Shown here piece after piece: positions 1 through 10,900 of a stretch of 33,551 nt of DNA. The stretch's first letter is position 1, and every line of letters begins with the position of its first letter. The DNA is from a virus, in IMG/VR virus record IMGVR_UViG_3300009169_000053, positions 1-33,551 of that record. The stretch is one strand, 5' to 3'. Position numbers and translations under genes: made by a program. Under the pieces are notes generated by a model, which did no database searches, was not told the DNA's origin, and saw only the letters and a program-made list of their open reading frames with translations.

Positions 1-2961
1 AAGTCCTTTACGAACAAAAGGTAGAAACACCCTAGCCTCAGCCTTACTGATATATCCTATCTCCTGATAGTATTCGTTCCTTTTTTTAATATTATTATAT
101 AAATCAAGAGCTTGTTTGTTTTCAGACTTATTAAGTTCTTTCCATTCATTTGATTCCCAAGTAGTTTTGTCAGGAAACTTTTTAAGTAGATCATAGTTAA
201 ACCATCCAGCTGAATCTATTGTAGATGTGTCGTATAAAGATTTAGTTTGTGCAATTTCTCTTTTTATCTCTTTCTGTATTTCCTCATCAGTTCCCACCCT
301 TGCTTTATCTTGGATACGTTGTAAATCTTCTTTCAGTTTTTCTTTAAGAAAGTCTGTATATTCTGCAACATTTATATTGTTCTTAATCCACTGAATGTCC
401 TTCTCACCAATCTTTGTTCTGAGAGTTTTATAGAATTCTGGATTAAACTCATCTATAAGCTCATTTGACTTTTCTTTCTTTATAAAGCTGAAATAGTTTT
501 TAGATGACAACCCTTTACCTTTTGCCCACTCATCATATTTAGATTTGATGTTCGTGAGTTTTTTGGTTTCAACAATTGTATCTTGAGCAGCATATGTAAA
601 TGCTCTATTTGCTTTTTTATACAGCACCTCCAAAGCTTTTAATGGAATTGTAGCTGTAGAAGAAAACCATTTTGTTATACCCTTTATCACCTTCTCAGGA
701 GTGAGGAAGTTCTCTACTCCTTCAGATCCAGCTACAAAGTCTTCTACAAACTCTCCTGACACTTCAGATAGTTCTGATAATATACCTCTTGCATCATCAA
801 CTGTATCTCTTAAGTCTTCTCTAAGTGCTTTATCTTCTTCAGACAGTTCTCCTTGGAATAGAAACTTAAGTTCTGTATCTAATGTAGTGTAATGTGATAT
901 TGAATTGTATGCATTTTCCAATTCATCATAGAAAGCGCTGATTTGTTCTTGAGAGAAAGATTTAACATCTTTTCCTTTCCAGTTTGTTTGATATTGCTCA
1001 AGAAGTTTATTCAGTTGTTTATTTAACACCTTTGCTTGATACAACAAAGGTTTGATATTTTGTTTAATCTGAAGTTGCCTGATAGCAGAAAAGAGAGCAT
1101 TCAATTGCTCAGCCTTATTAAGCTTCTCACTAGGAAGAGCTTTCTTTTCAGACATCTTTTTGTATACAGCATTTAGTTTTTCCAGGAGAGCATCAATCTT
1201 TTTGTTTCCTGTTTTTTCACCTTCTAGTCCTACAGGTAATAAGTAATCTTCCTTAACATTTTTTACGTTAACATCTCCAATCTGTATACCTGAAAGTGTA
1301 GGTAAGATTCCTTCTTTAACATTTCCACCAACATATTTAGCTTTGATTGGAATCATTCTTGTCTGCTTAAAGTCTTGTGGTTTAACCCCATAAACTTTCT
1401 CCAACAAGAGTTTGTATTGCTCCATTTGCTGTCTCCAAGCATTCACCTTATACCAAGGAACATCTGTATATTTGTCAACATTCAAATCCATGAACTTCCA
1501 GTCCAGGATGTTAGTTTTACCATCAGGTTCAATTGCCAAGAAATCTATTGTACCAGCTAACCCACGTTTAGCATCGTACGTCATTATTTCAGACAAGAAT
1601 CTTGTTCCTCCATTCTCTTTAGGAAAAGAGTTGAGACGTTCTTTTAAGTTATCTCTCAGAAGCTCATACATATCCCTATTATCTGGATTGAGCTGGGAAA
1701 CATATCCACTATCATCAAGTGGAGTGGTTCTTAAATATCCATCTTCGTTTACAAATACAGTAAAAGCATATTCAAGATCAGCATGACCAGCTGTTCCTTT
1801 CTCTGCCTTTAAATCAAACAAAGCCGTTTGATATTCATTCTTTGTAAGATCTTTAGCTTTAAACCTTCTCTCATACCAATCTTTTACAAGATCAGTTACC
1901 CTTCTAGGCACCTTCTTACCATCTATATAATATCCGTCGTCCTTTTTTTCAATCTTTGAAGAAATGTCTTTAAGCTTTTCATATATAGAATCTCTAGTAC
2001 CTTTCTGTAGGTATATCTGTGCTTCTTTATTTCTAACATCATCTACACTTCCAATTTCTTCTCCAGAGATAATCTTCATTGCTGCTGTGTCAAACCCACT
2101 CTTATTAAACAATCCTTTTAGATAGTTAACTATTTTCTGCCACCAACTCTCCACCTTAGCAACATTCTCTGGATTTTCTATAGATCCTTCTGACTTATTT
2201 ATAACTGTTTCAGCAAGCACCTTTGCAATAGCCTCTTTCTTGAGTTTTATTACATCAGGTTTACCTTCTTTTGTTTGGTAGTTAGAATCGCTGCTGTATG
2301 TGGCAAATACATCCTTCATCATCCTATATCCATTAATCTCCTTCAGAAGAGTGTTGAAGAGTTTAGGATCTGTTTGTTGGATGATTTCTACAACAAAGTG
2401 CATAGCTTCCTCAGGAAGTGCTGATGCTTCTTTACCATTCACCACTTGAATAAGCTTCTGTGTTATGTCAGCAACACCATTTGCACCAATTATTTTACCA
2501 TTGACAGCTATCTTGCTAACAACTTGATAATCAACACCTATCCTATTGAGGAGTTCTTTAATACGTTTGATTGTCTCAGGAGAAGCTTTTGATAGTTCTG
2601 TTCCTGGAAGCTGAAACATTCTATCTGCAGGATCAGTTTGTTTATCTAATGGTAGTTTCCTATATTCATATTCAATGTATGCTGGATTAACGTTTAATGT
2701 AATTGTAACTGGATCATATTCAGATCTGTTTGTAACATATCCAGTTATTGCATTATTGAATGATTTCTTAATTGACTCTAGTTTTTGATTAGCTATGTTA
2801 ATAGCCTGGTTCCTACTTAAAGCCTTTGTTTGTGCAGCATCCACTTGACCATTTATTCTGACAGTGTCGTCTGACATACGTGTAAATGTATACCTACCCT
2901 CAAAAGCTTCATCAAAGGCATTGTCTAATATTGCTTTTCTAACATCTAATCTACAAGCCAT
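1..2961 (-). CDS. crAss-like virion polyprotein with degenerate zincin and PD-(D/E)XK nuclease domains (3' end outside window)
   Basis: I translated this frame from ATG at 2961; 987 codons stay open to the left edge, so the C-terminus is missing. The ATG overlaps the stop of the polymerase gene in a TAATG junction, which fixes the start and suggests coupled translation. Residues 184-188 read EEAMH, in the sequence setting of a zincin metalloprotease (HExxH with the first His replaced by Glu); a helix with LAET near residue 250 and a basic amphipathic helix follow. Residues about 370-490 carry a RecB-like PD-(D/E)XK nuclease signature: GTAGH with His393, D473 in GTIDF, then D487-W-K489. The rest is Lys/Glu-rich and probably helical, with coiled-coil character. 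By position it belongs to the large proteins packaged with the virion RNA polymerase. The nuclease role, on host or phage DNA, is inferred. Confidence 0.85.
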   Translation of the reverse strand, partial: MACRLDVRKAILDNAFDEAFEGRYTFTRMSDDTVRINGQVDAAQTKALSRNQAINIANQKLESIKKSFNNAITGYVTNRSEYDPVTITLNVNPAYIEYEYRKLPLDKQTDPADRMFQLPGTELSKASPETIKRIKELLNRIGVDYQVVSKIAVNGKIIGANGVADITQKLIQVVNGKEASALPEEAMHFVVEIIQQTDPKLFNTLLKEINGYRMMKDVFATYSSDSNYQTKEGKPDVIKLKKEAIAKVLAETVINKSEGSIENPENVAKVESWWQKIVNYLKGLFNKSGFDTAAMKIISGEEIGSVDDVRNKEAQIYLQKGTRDSIYEKLKDISSKIEKKDDGYYIDGKKVPRRVTDLVKDWYERRFKAKDLTKNEYQTALFDLKAEKGTAGHADLEYAFTVFVNEDGYLRTTPLDDSGYVSQLNPDNRDMYELLRDNLKERLNSFPKENGGTRFLSEIMTYDAKRGLAGTIDFLAIEPDGKTNILDWKFMDLNVDKYTDVPWYKVNAWRQQMEQYKLLLEKVYGVKPQDFKQTRMIPIKAKYVGGNVKEGILPTLSGIQIGDVNVKNVKEDYLLPVGLEGEKTGNKKIDALLEKLNAVYKKMSEKKALPSEKLNKAEQLNALFSAIRQLQIKQNIKPLLYQAKVLNKQLNKLLEQYQTNWKGKDVKSFSQEQISAFYDELENAYNSISHYTTLDTELKFLFQGELSEEDKALREDLRDTVDDARGILSELSEVSGEFVEDFVAGSEGVENFLTPEKVIKGITKWFSSTATIPLKALEVLYKKANRAFTYAAQDTIVETKKLTNIKSKYDEWAKGKGLSSKNYFSFIKKEKSNELIDEFNPEFYKTLRTKIGEKDIQWIKNNINVAEYTDFLKEKLKEDLQRIQDKARVGTDEEIQKEIKREIAQTKSLYDTSTIDSAGWFNYDLLKKFPDKTTWESNEWKELNKSENKQALDLYNNIKKRNEYYQEIGYISKAEARVFLPFVRKGL

Positions 2962-5900
2962 TAGTTACATTTTTGATCTTTAACATTCAAATTCTTGTCA
3001 GGAAAATTATCTACAACTGGAGGTTTTGTATAGTTTTCCTCAAGGTCTTTCATAGCAGCTTGATTAATCCTATCCTCGTATTGTCCTGTTGTCTCTCCTG
3101 GTTCTTTAAAAATTGTATCATGCTTCACTTCATGAATCAGTGCAAAGGTAAACCATTCCTCTGCACTTTTAAATGCATCTTCAGCTAAAGGTGTAGCAAA
3201 AGATCCATCGAGTTGTTTAGCTGGTTTAGTCCATGCCTTATCGTCAAACTTTTGAACCATGGCTTTATAATCTATAGTGATTACACCAGTTTGTCTATTG
3301 TTCTGCATTGCAACAACTGTTTCCTTTTGTGTAGGAATCTTGTCTACAAAGTTCAACGGTTTGCCTCTGAATGATTTCTGAGCAATTCCTTTCTCTGGAG
3401 TGAATAGTTCTTTCTTCTTAGGTTCTTCAGCAGGTTTAGGTTCTATAGGAGTAGGAGCTATTGGTTTAGGATCTGTTGTTCTTGGAGCAAAGTAGTTAAT
3501 AATGTCTGCGTTAGGAATCTCATTATCAATCTTCTTTGTACCATTGTTGAACACAGAAGGTTTGTTTACATTATAATACTCAGAAGCAAACACTCCATCT
3601 CCATATAAATTGATAAGTTTGTAAATGTGTATTGCATTTCCATCCTTATCATATGTAAGAACAGGATCTCCATTATCATATCTCACCTTCTGATAACCAT
3701 ATACATCCTTGTATGACATGTCACCTTTTGCTTTCATTTGAGCAATCATTGATTTTGCCATAGTGGTTCCTGTCTCAACATCAATCATATCACCAGTCTT
3801 TCTATCTGTAACAACAGCAGGAACTAAAAGGAAGTCTCTTTGTACATCGAGATAGTTATAAGCCTCATTCAGTGTAAGGATTTTCCTATCTTCACTTTTT
3901 ATATTCAGATTTGCAACATTTGGAAATGCAGGAGAGTTGTATTGATAGATGTCAATAACATCACCGCTGTACGTCTCAACTTGTCCAATAGGTTCATCGT
4001 TTACAAAAAACTTAGGAGAAATTGTTCTCCATACATCTTGGTTCTTCCAATTGTTCCTTTGGAATGCTCCTTTTGCAAATGCTTCTATTTCAGGAGTGGC
4101 TACAAGATTTGCAATAACTGGAGCAATTGTTTTACTAAAGTCTTCAATAGGAATTACGTTCCTTATTGATATTGCACTCTGATAGGTTCCTTGAAGAATA
4201 GCCAGCTTTACAATATTATTATATAAAGCATTTGTCTCAGGAGTGTCTCTGAGTTGTCTGAACATTCCTTGGTAGAGATTTTCACTGTATGCAGACTTAT
4301 CATTTGTCCTAAGCTTGATGCTTTTTGCTCCATCAAACCTATCAGAACTAACCACTTGCAGTTCATTCAACAACTTGTTTTCAGGAAACTTAGCCTGAGC
4401 TTCAGCAAGTTGTGTAGCTACAGCTGTAGCAGGATCTACCAATAGTTCTTTTATTTCATCACTTAATGTTGTCTTAGTTTGAATTATGAAGTCTAGGAAA
4501 GATGACGTAATCCTGTTTCCTATCCTTTCATAATCGTCAGCTGACAAATACTGATTCTCAGCAAATGGTCTTAGAACACTGTCGCTTATTATTCTCAGTT
4601 TTGGATTTTCAAGCTTCAGATATTCTCCTAATGCTTCTGTAGACTTGTCAATTAAGAAAGCTTGTTCACCAATAAATGATGTATCAAAAACCTTATCTAT
4701 AGAAGAGAATATATTTCTGTCTCTTGCTTTCTGGGTTTTTACTTGCTTTCTGAATAGAGCGTCACCACTACCAAATCTAGTAGTGTCGTAGTTATATCCT
4801 TGAGTGAGGTTGAAACTGAACTCAGCCATTTTAGCATATTTCAAGAACTCAAAGAATATCTTTTGCTGAACAGCATTGTCTATGTCTGTGTCAAACTTAC
4901 CACCATTTTTGTAGTACTTCTCAATATTACTCTCAAGAGAATTTACATCTACACCTGCTGCCCTAAATGTTTCTCCTTTTGAAGGAAAGGATTCCAGGGC
5001 ATTAGTTATATTACCTTTGTTGAATAGGTTTTTATAACCAATGCTATCCAGATGGCTAAGGTATTTAGCAATGATTGGCTGATTCAAGAACATTGCAGCT
5101 TTCTCACCTACACCAATTCTCTCAAGATACATAAATGTACCAACAACCAATTCACTCTTTATAATCTTCATGATGTATGGATCTTTTGCAACATCCACAA
5201 AGGATGTACCATATCCAGACAATCTATCAGATATGTATTGTGTTCCATCTTCAGTCTTTGCTCCAGACATTGATATGTATGTCTTTCCATTTACAACAAC
5301 AGTGTTGTGAGGAAGAACAACTGAACCATCTCCAAGAAGTTCTTTGTCCCTCTTTGGTAAAAATGCAAATCTTTCTGGGTCAAGATATATTTGAGACTTC
5401 TGGAACAATGAGTGTCCTGTAATATTAACAGCAGCAATACCCACCCATTTCTTTGCAGATACAAAAGCATGTCTGAGAGCAGTCATATAGCTTCTGTTAA
5501 GAAGTCTGTTCTTAATCTTACTCTCATCAAAACCTGTTAATCCATCAAGTGTTTCAGACAGTTTCTTAAGACCGCCATCACTTACAGGAGATATTAATCT
5601 TTGGAACACTTCAGGAAGAGTTAGTAATTCTTCAAGAGATTCGTAATATTCATTCTCAAGGGATTGCTTATATGCTTGATTTACAAACTTTTCTTTAAGA
5701 TCAGCTTGAACAGACTCATCTCCAAGTTTTTCCAAATCCTTCATAAGAGAATCTGCCAAATCAGAAATATCGTTATACTCTTCTAAAAGTACATTCAAAA
5801 TACCATCATACCTCTTAAGAAGGTTTTTCGGATCTGCTAAATTGTATGCAAGAATATCAACTGCCTCAAGTAGTTCAGCTTTCTTAACTGCTTTACCTTC

Positions 5901-7922
5901 AAGAATCCTATCAAACTCACCTCTAAAGAATTCTTTTGTTTTTCCTTCAGATCCTAGATATTTTATCAACTTAACCTCACCTCTTGCATTCACGTATACA
6001 GACTTCAGGTACATATTGAGTTTATCAATATCAAAGTCAGATCCAGACTTAGTGGTGATTTCAGAAGGTACAATAACTGTTGCTCCCATATATTTTGGAA
6101 GAAACCCTTTCACCCTAAACACCTCAACAGAACTTGTTGCCTGTGTAGGAATACGAAATCCTATACCTGTAAGAATCTTCTTACCTTCTTCTGTATTATT
6201 CAGATAGTTAAGAATATCTTCATCTGTCTTGAATTTGTTTTTTGGAAACTTGTCTTTGAACCAATGAGGAATCATCACTTCGCAATACGGAGCATCCTTT
6301 GTATAGAACTTAAGAGTGTCGTCTGTAAGAGCCACCTTCTTCTTCTCATTTTCATCTAGCTTATCATATGCCTCTTTGGTTATCTTTTTCCAACCATCTT
6401 TGGTTTTATAAGCCAAGCTTCTTCCTTTTGTAGCAGACTCCCAAAGTGTAACAGGAACCTGTACGTGTGCACCACCACTCATCTTTGGAGAAACAAGAGC
6501 TTTGTCCACCATAGAGAACATAAGACTTCTTATCTGTGTGTATGCAGGAGATGATTCAAATGGTATTCTGAATTGACCGTTCTCATCAGTTCTAACAGTA
6601 TCAATAGCATTGTCAGAAAGCTCCCTTCTAAGCATCTCATGTTCAAGAGATTCTGAAAGTTTCTTCCTATCCACTACATTAAAACTATCACCAAGGTCTT
6701 CAACTCCTAATTTATTAAGAAGCTCATAATAAGAATTTTCATGCATCTTGTCAAGAATATCTTTATTCCTATCGTAAGCTTTTCTTATAACTGCTTGTCT
6801 TTCAGGATTTTTACTAAGAGGTTCACCATTGCTAAAGAGGTCCATGCTTGACATTTTAGTAAGCTGAGATCCTCTTGTTTGATACTTATCGTCTTCTGTT
6901 GTAGTTTCCACTTGAATACCATAAGCCTTCCAAGGAACTTCAATTCGATTATTGAAAGCTTCTTGATTAAATGAGCCATCTTGATTGTACAAACTATGAA
7001 GACTTTCAGCTCCAACCTTTCTACCACTTATCATTATTGTATATCCTACATCCTCCTTCATCATTTTCAGATAGAGGTTTTCTAGATTGGTTCCCTCAAT
7101 CATGCTATAATACATGGGCATTTGAGAAAACTTATCCAACACAAGATCGATAGTGTTCTTATTGTGTTTACTACCAGTCACAATAGGTTTCAATATCTCT
7201 AATGTATGTTTAGGTGAAGGAGATGATATAGTTTTCTCATCTTGTTTTTTAAGATTGTCATTTGTATAAGTGTACAATCCTTTGGTAGACATTCTGTTTC
7301 TTGTATAAGCCATTTGCCACTGATGCCAATCTTCAGCTTCCCTACTCCATTGTCCGTTCTTATTCTTGATTTCTCTGTATGTAGTGTCCATCAATATAGA
7401 TGCTGCATCTGCCTCATTTGTTTTGGCATAAGCATCTTTTATATCTTTAGGAACACCTTCCGTCATAGCAATACTACCAACAATATTTACGTCAGCAGTG
7501 GTGATTGTTGAAGTGTAGCTTTTATGTACATGGTAACCAGGATCTCCAGGTAAGAGAGAAATGTCTCCTGCTTTATTCTTACTATTCAACCATGTGTTAA
7601 ACTCAGGGCTATCAAATGTCACTCTTCTTGGAGAGAGGAATGATTTGATACGTTTTGTCTCATCCAGTTGATTTTCTTTAATTGCAAACTGATAAGGATC
7701 ACCAAACAATATCTTATGGAACTCAATATTGTTTATGATGTAATTGGTGTTTGCAAATTTGAACAATGCCTTCAGTTCATCCTCAGACATGTTATATTTA
7801 TTAACATCTTGCTCTTTTGCAAACTTATCATTCATTAATGGGAATGAATAAACATCCTCATTAATTTGGAAAATCTGACTATTATTTTTTAAAATCTCTA
7901 ATGGAATCATCCACTGTACCAT
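2961..7922 (-). CDS. crAss-like virion RNA polymerase, catalytic polypeptide, with C-terminal zincin domain
   Basis: This 1653-residue protein carries the DFDID motif at residues 629-633, in the context SGSDFDIDK. That is the metal-binding DxDxD of the two-barrel RNA polymerases, in the form known from crAss-like phages such as Cellulophaga phage phi14:2. GSQLTK at 351-356 fits the first double-psi barrel, and RIPTQ near 590 lies just before the catalytic loop. Phage polymerases of this family are packaged and ejected to transcribe early genes. Residues 1597-1601 read HEVKH with Glu1616 after it, an intact HExxH...E zincin site near the C-terminus. The protein looks short on its N-terminal side for this family; the missing part is probably the end of the preceding 2512-residue frame, which overlaps it by 41 bases. 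The start at 7922 (or Met5) is therefore uncertain. Its stop overlaps the next gene as TAATG. Confidence 0.9.
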   Translation of the reverse strand: MVQWMIPLEILKNNSQIFQINEDVYSFPLMNDKFAKEQDVNKYNMSEDELKALFKFANTNYIINNIEFHKILFGDPYQFAIKENQLDETKRIKSFLSPRRVTFDSPEFNTWLNSKNKAGDISLLPGDPGYHVHKSYTSTITTADVNIVGSIAMTEGVPKDIKDAYAKTNEADAASILMDTTYREIKNKNGQWSREAEDWHQWQMAYTRNRMSTKGLYTYTNDNLKKQDEKTISSPSPKHTLEILKPIVTGSKHNKNTIDLVLDKFSQMPMYYSMIEGTNLENLYLKMMKEDVGYTIMISGRKVGAESLHSLYNQDGSFNQEAFNNRIEVPWKAYGIQVETTTEDDKYQTRGSQLTKMSSMDLFSNGEPLSKNPERQAVIRKAYDRNKDILDKMHENSYYELLNKLGVEDLGDSFNVVDRKKLSESLEHEMLRRELSDNAIDTVRTDENGQFRIPFESSPAYTQIRSLMFSMVDKALVSPKMSGGAHVQVPVTLWESATKGRSLAYKTKDGWKKITKEAYDKLDENEKKKVALTDDTLKFYTKDAPYCEVMIPHWFKDKFPKNKFKTDEDILNYLNNTEEGKKILTGIGFRIPTQATSSVEVFRVKGFLPKYMGATVIVPSEITTKSGSDFDIDKLNMYLKSVYVNARGEVKLIKYLGSEGKTKEFFRGEFDRILEGKAVKKAELLEAVDILAYNLADPKNLLKRYDGILNVLLEEYNDISDLADSLMKDLEKLGDESVQADLKEKFVNQAYKQSLENEYYESLEELLTLPEVFQRLISPVSDGGLKKLSETLDGLTGFDESKIKNRLLNRSYMTALRHAFVSAKKWVGIAAVNITGHSLFQKSQIYLDPERFAFLPKRDKELLGDGSVVLPHNTVVVNGKTYISMSGAKTEDGTQYISDRLSGYGTSFVDVAKDPYIMKIIKSELVVGTFMYLERIGVGEKAAMFLNQPIIAKYLSHLDSIGYKNLFNKGNITNALESFPSKGETFRAAGVDVNSLESNIEKYYKNGGKFDTDIDNAVQQKIFFEFLKYAKMAEFSFNLTQGYNYDTTRFGSGDALFRKQVKTQKARDRNIFSSIDKVFDTSFIGEQAFLIDKSTEALGEYLKLENPKLRIISDSVLRPFAENQYLSADDYERIGNRITSSFLDFIIQTKTTLSDEIKELLVDPATAVATQLAEAQAKFPENKLLNELQVVSSDRFDGAKSIKLRTNDKSAYSENLYQGMFRQLRDTPETNALYNNIVKLAILQGTYQSAISIRNVIPIEDFSKTIAPVIANLVATPEIEAFAKGAFQRNNWKNQDVWRTISPKFFVNDEPIGQVETYSGDVIDIYQYNSPAFPNVANLNIKSEDRKILTLNEAYNYLDVQRDFLLVPAVVTDRKTGDMIDVETGTTMAKSMIAQMKAKGDMSYKDVYGYQKVRYDNGDPVLTYDKDGNAIHIYKLINLYGDGVFASEYYNVNKPSVFNNGTKKIDNEIPNADIINYFAPRTTDPKPIAPTPIEPKPAEEPKKKELFTPEKGIAQKSFRGKPLNFVDKIPTQKETVVAMQNNRQTGVITIDYKAMVQKFDDKAWTKPAKQLDGSFATPLAEDAFKSAEEWFTFALIHEVKHDTIFKEPGETTGQYEDRINQAAMKDLEENYTKPPVVDNFPDKNLNVKDQKCN

Positions 7923-10900
7923 TTACATAGTCGTCTATGTTTGCATTTATCTCAGCAATATTTTCATCAATGAACTCTTTGATTTTTTCTTTGTCACCTT
8001 TTTCTATTAACTTGTTTAAGTTTGTCAAAAGGTTTTCAGAAAGAATATCTTTGAAGAAACGAAGTTCTTTTGCACGAGGTTTGACATTTCTTAAATAAGA
8101 CCTGTCAGACAGGGCAAGTTCAATCTCATCTTCCAGATAACCTCTGAACACTTTGTGGATTTGGTCATTTGCCTCATTTCCTTCAAAATCTTCAAAACTT
8201 ATTTGGTTTCCAAGATTGAGCATCCATTCTGTAGATCCATCTGCAGGAATAAGAATATAGTAGTCACCAGACAAGTTTTGATTAAACTCTTGTGTAAACC
8301 TACTACCAAGTCCTAGCTTTGATGTAGATGTTCCTTTATCATCCACTGTATCTTTTGTACCTTGGATGTAGCCCACTTTCAACTTCCTATCTGTACGTTT
8401 ACCATCTTTGTCAAAGAATGGTCCTCCTTTTTTTAGAATCAAACTGTTCTTAGAGAATACATCATTAAGTTCAGGTCTTGCAGAAAGAAGTTCGTCAAGT
8501 GTTCCCACCTCATTAAATGTGTTCTCAAATACAGAAGGTGCATTACTATCAGCATAAGATTGCTGACGTTTACCATCTACACCAAAATATGTAGAATCTA
8601 TATTTGGATTGGTGGCTTTTATATAAAGTTCTGCAAGAGTGTTCAGCTGACCATTTATGGTGAGTGTTTCTCCTGTAACCTTTCCTATCTCTTTCTCACT
8701 TGCATATTTGTGTATTGCAGATACAGCTCTTCCAAAAGCTTTTTGTTGAGGGTCTTTAAGGTTTTGATACACCTCAAATGGGAAGTTTATACCAAGCTTG
8801 TCAAGAAACTCAACCATCTGTTGAGGATTACCAATAGGAATGTCAGACAGTTTCTTTGTTCTATATGTCTTATCTGGAGAATAATAATATATCAGAGATG
8901 TATTATCATTTGCTAATGTCTTAACATTCTCAATCCATCCCTGTTTAAATTGTTCTACAGCACTGAACAGATTAGCTGCACCATTATACACTTCGTTGTT
9001 TTCACCTATATATTGTATAACAGCATTAGGTTTTTGTTTTGTAAATGTCTGGTAGAAGTTGATGAACAGTCTCCAGTCTTGTTCTTCAAACTTTGAGAAG
9101 TCTATAGATACAGTGTTTCTATCTCCCTTCAGACGAGTGAAGAGGCGAACGTAATTACTGTCATATCTAGACAGTTCGATAAGTTTGTCTACAAGTTTTG
9201 TTACACTGTTGGTGTTTGCAAACTTATCCAAAGCTGTTGCAAAGGTTCTTGCAAAGTTTAGAATTTTATATCCATTTACACTAGACAGTTTTTGTTTTGG
9301 AAGATCCAAAGAAGTGGTGTCTATCTGACTTGTTGGTACAGTTTCTGTTAATGTACCCAGGATTAACTTGATAGGAAATGGAGAAGACTTTTTCCAGTCT
9401 GTAGAGAATGCCTCACGAGCGTAATCATTCTTATTATAGTTCTCATCGTTTATACCAAGAACACCCTCTTCATCAAAATCTATTTTGAACGTACGAAGGA
9501 AGTCACGGGTTTTACCAATAAGTTGTCTCCATGTATTTTCAGAAAGCAAATCTAATTTTCCTTCTTGTTGATAGCTTTCTTTTATTTCTGCAAATATTTG
9601 AGGAGCTGTAATTTGCTCAGGATTGTACAAAGACATGTTTGTTCCAAATGCTATTTGAAAAACACGAGCTGTAATATCCTGTACAAAGTCATGCGTTTGT
9701 TCTTCTGTCAATCCTTCTACAGCTCTATATTCAGCAAAGTCATTCTTTACACTTTCTGGAAGAACACTTTCTTTAAATCTACCTGTATCAATAGCTTTGA
9801 ACAGTTGTTCCTTCATAGAAGGTTTCTGTACAAATTGCTTGAAGAATTCAATAATGCTTCTGAAGAATCTAAGAACTTTCTCCTTCAGAGAACGAGCAGG
9901 GAGTTTACCAAGTCTAAACTCAGCAAAATCATCCATGATTCTCTCCTTCAGCATCTGGTCAGTTACATTTGGATCATCATAGGAATAAGTTTTTCCTGAT
10001 TGTCTATCTTTAAACTTACCAGACTTTTGTCTTTCTTCATCAAGAATAGCCTGACGCTCTTCAGGAGAAAGCATACCATTCCATACAGCTTCTCCTATTT
10101 CATGATATTCTGTACCTCTAGCTGCAGACCTATAAAACTTAGCAACACCATTTTCAAATGCACCCCATGCTTTCTCACCATCATGTGTTGTAAGAACATT
10201 CTCCATCACTGTATATGGAATAGTAGGAACCTTTTCAGCAGCCCAAGCTTTGAACAACTCAAGCTCTTCACTAGAAATTCTTTCTATTCCATCAGCACCC
10301 ACTCTTCTATATTCTGTATTAGGAGGTGGTTTAGTTCCTCCAAAATTTGTTGGTGCAGTAGGTTTAATCCCTTCTAAAGCAGCTAGTTCTGCATCATCAA
10401 AGATTACATCAGCAGTAAAACTTTGTCCATCTGGTCTTTGAATCCAAACTGTACCTACTAACTGACCTTTACTATTTCTTCCTCTTACTTCAAGAAGTTT
10501 TACTTGCTTAACTTCACTGTTAACTAATTCTTCAAGACCTGATTCATTTTTATTTACAATTGATAATGAAATAACTGGAGCTTGAGGTAACTCTGTATTA
10601 GCTCTGTTCAAAGTGTATTTCTGAACTTTTTCTATATCAGTTTTAGCATCTGTAGAAACAGCTGTTGTAAGAGGCTCTGTCCTAGCTGTTCCTTGCACTT
10701 GTGCAAGAGGAGAAACATCAGGCTGCAATACAGCTGCTGTTGTAGGAGCAACTGAAGCATTCAATTGTTTTTGTAAATCGTTTGCTATTTTAAGAGAAAC
10801 AAAACCAAGAACATGCTGTTCGTCTTTTTCTGTAGCATCAAATTTCTTTTCTGCTTTTAATAAAGGAATTATTGTATTGTTAAGAGCATCCTTATTATCA

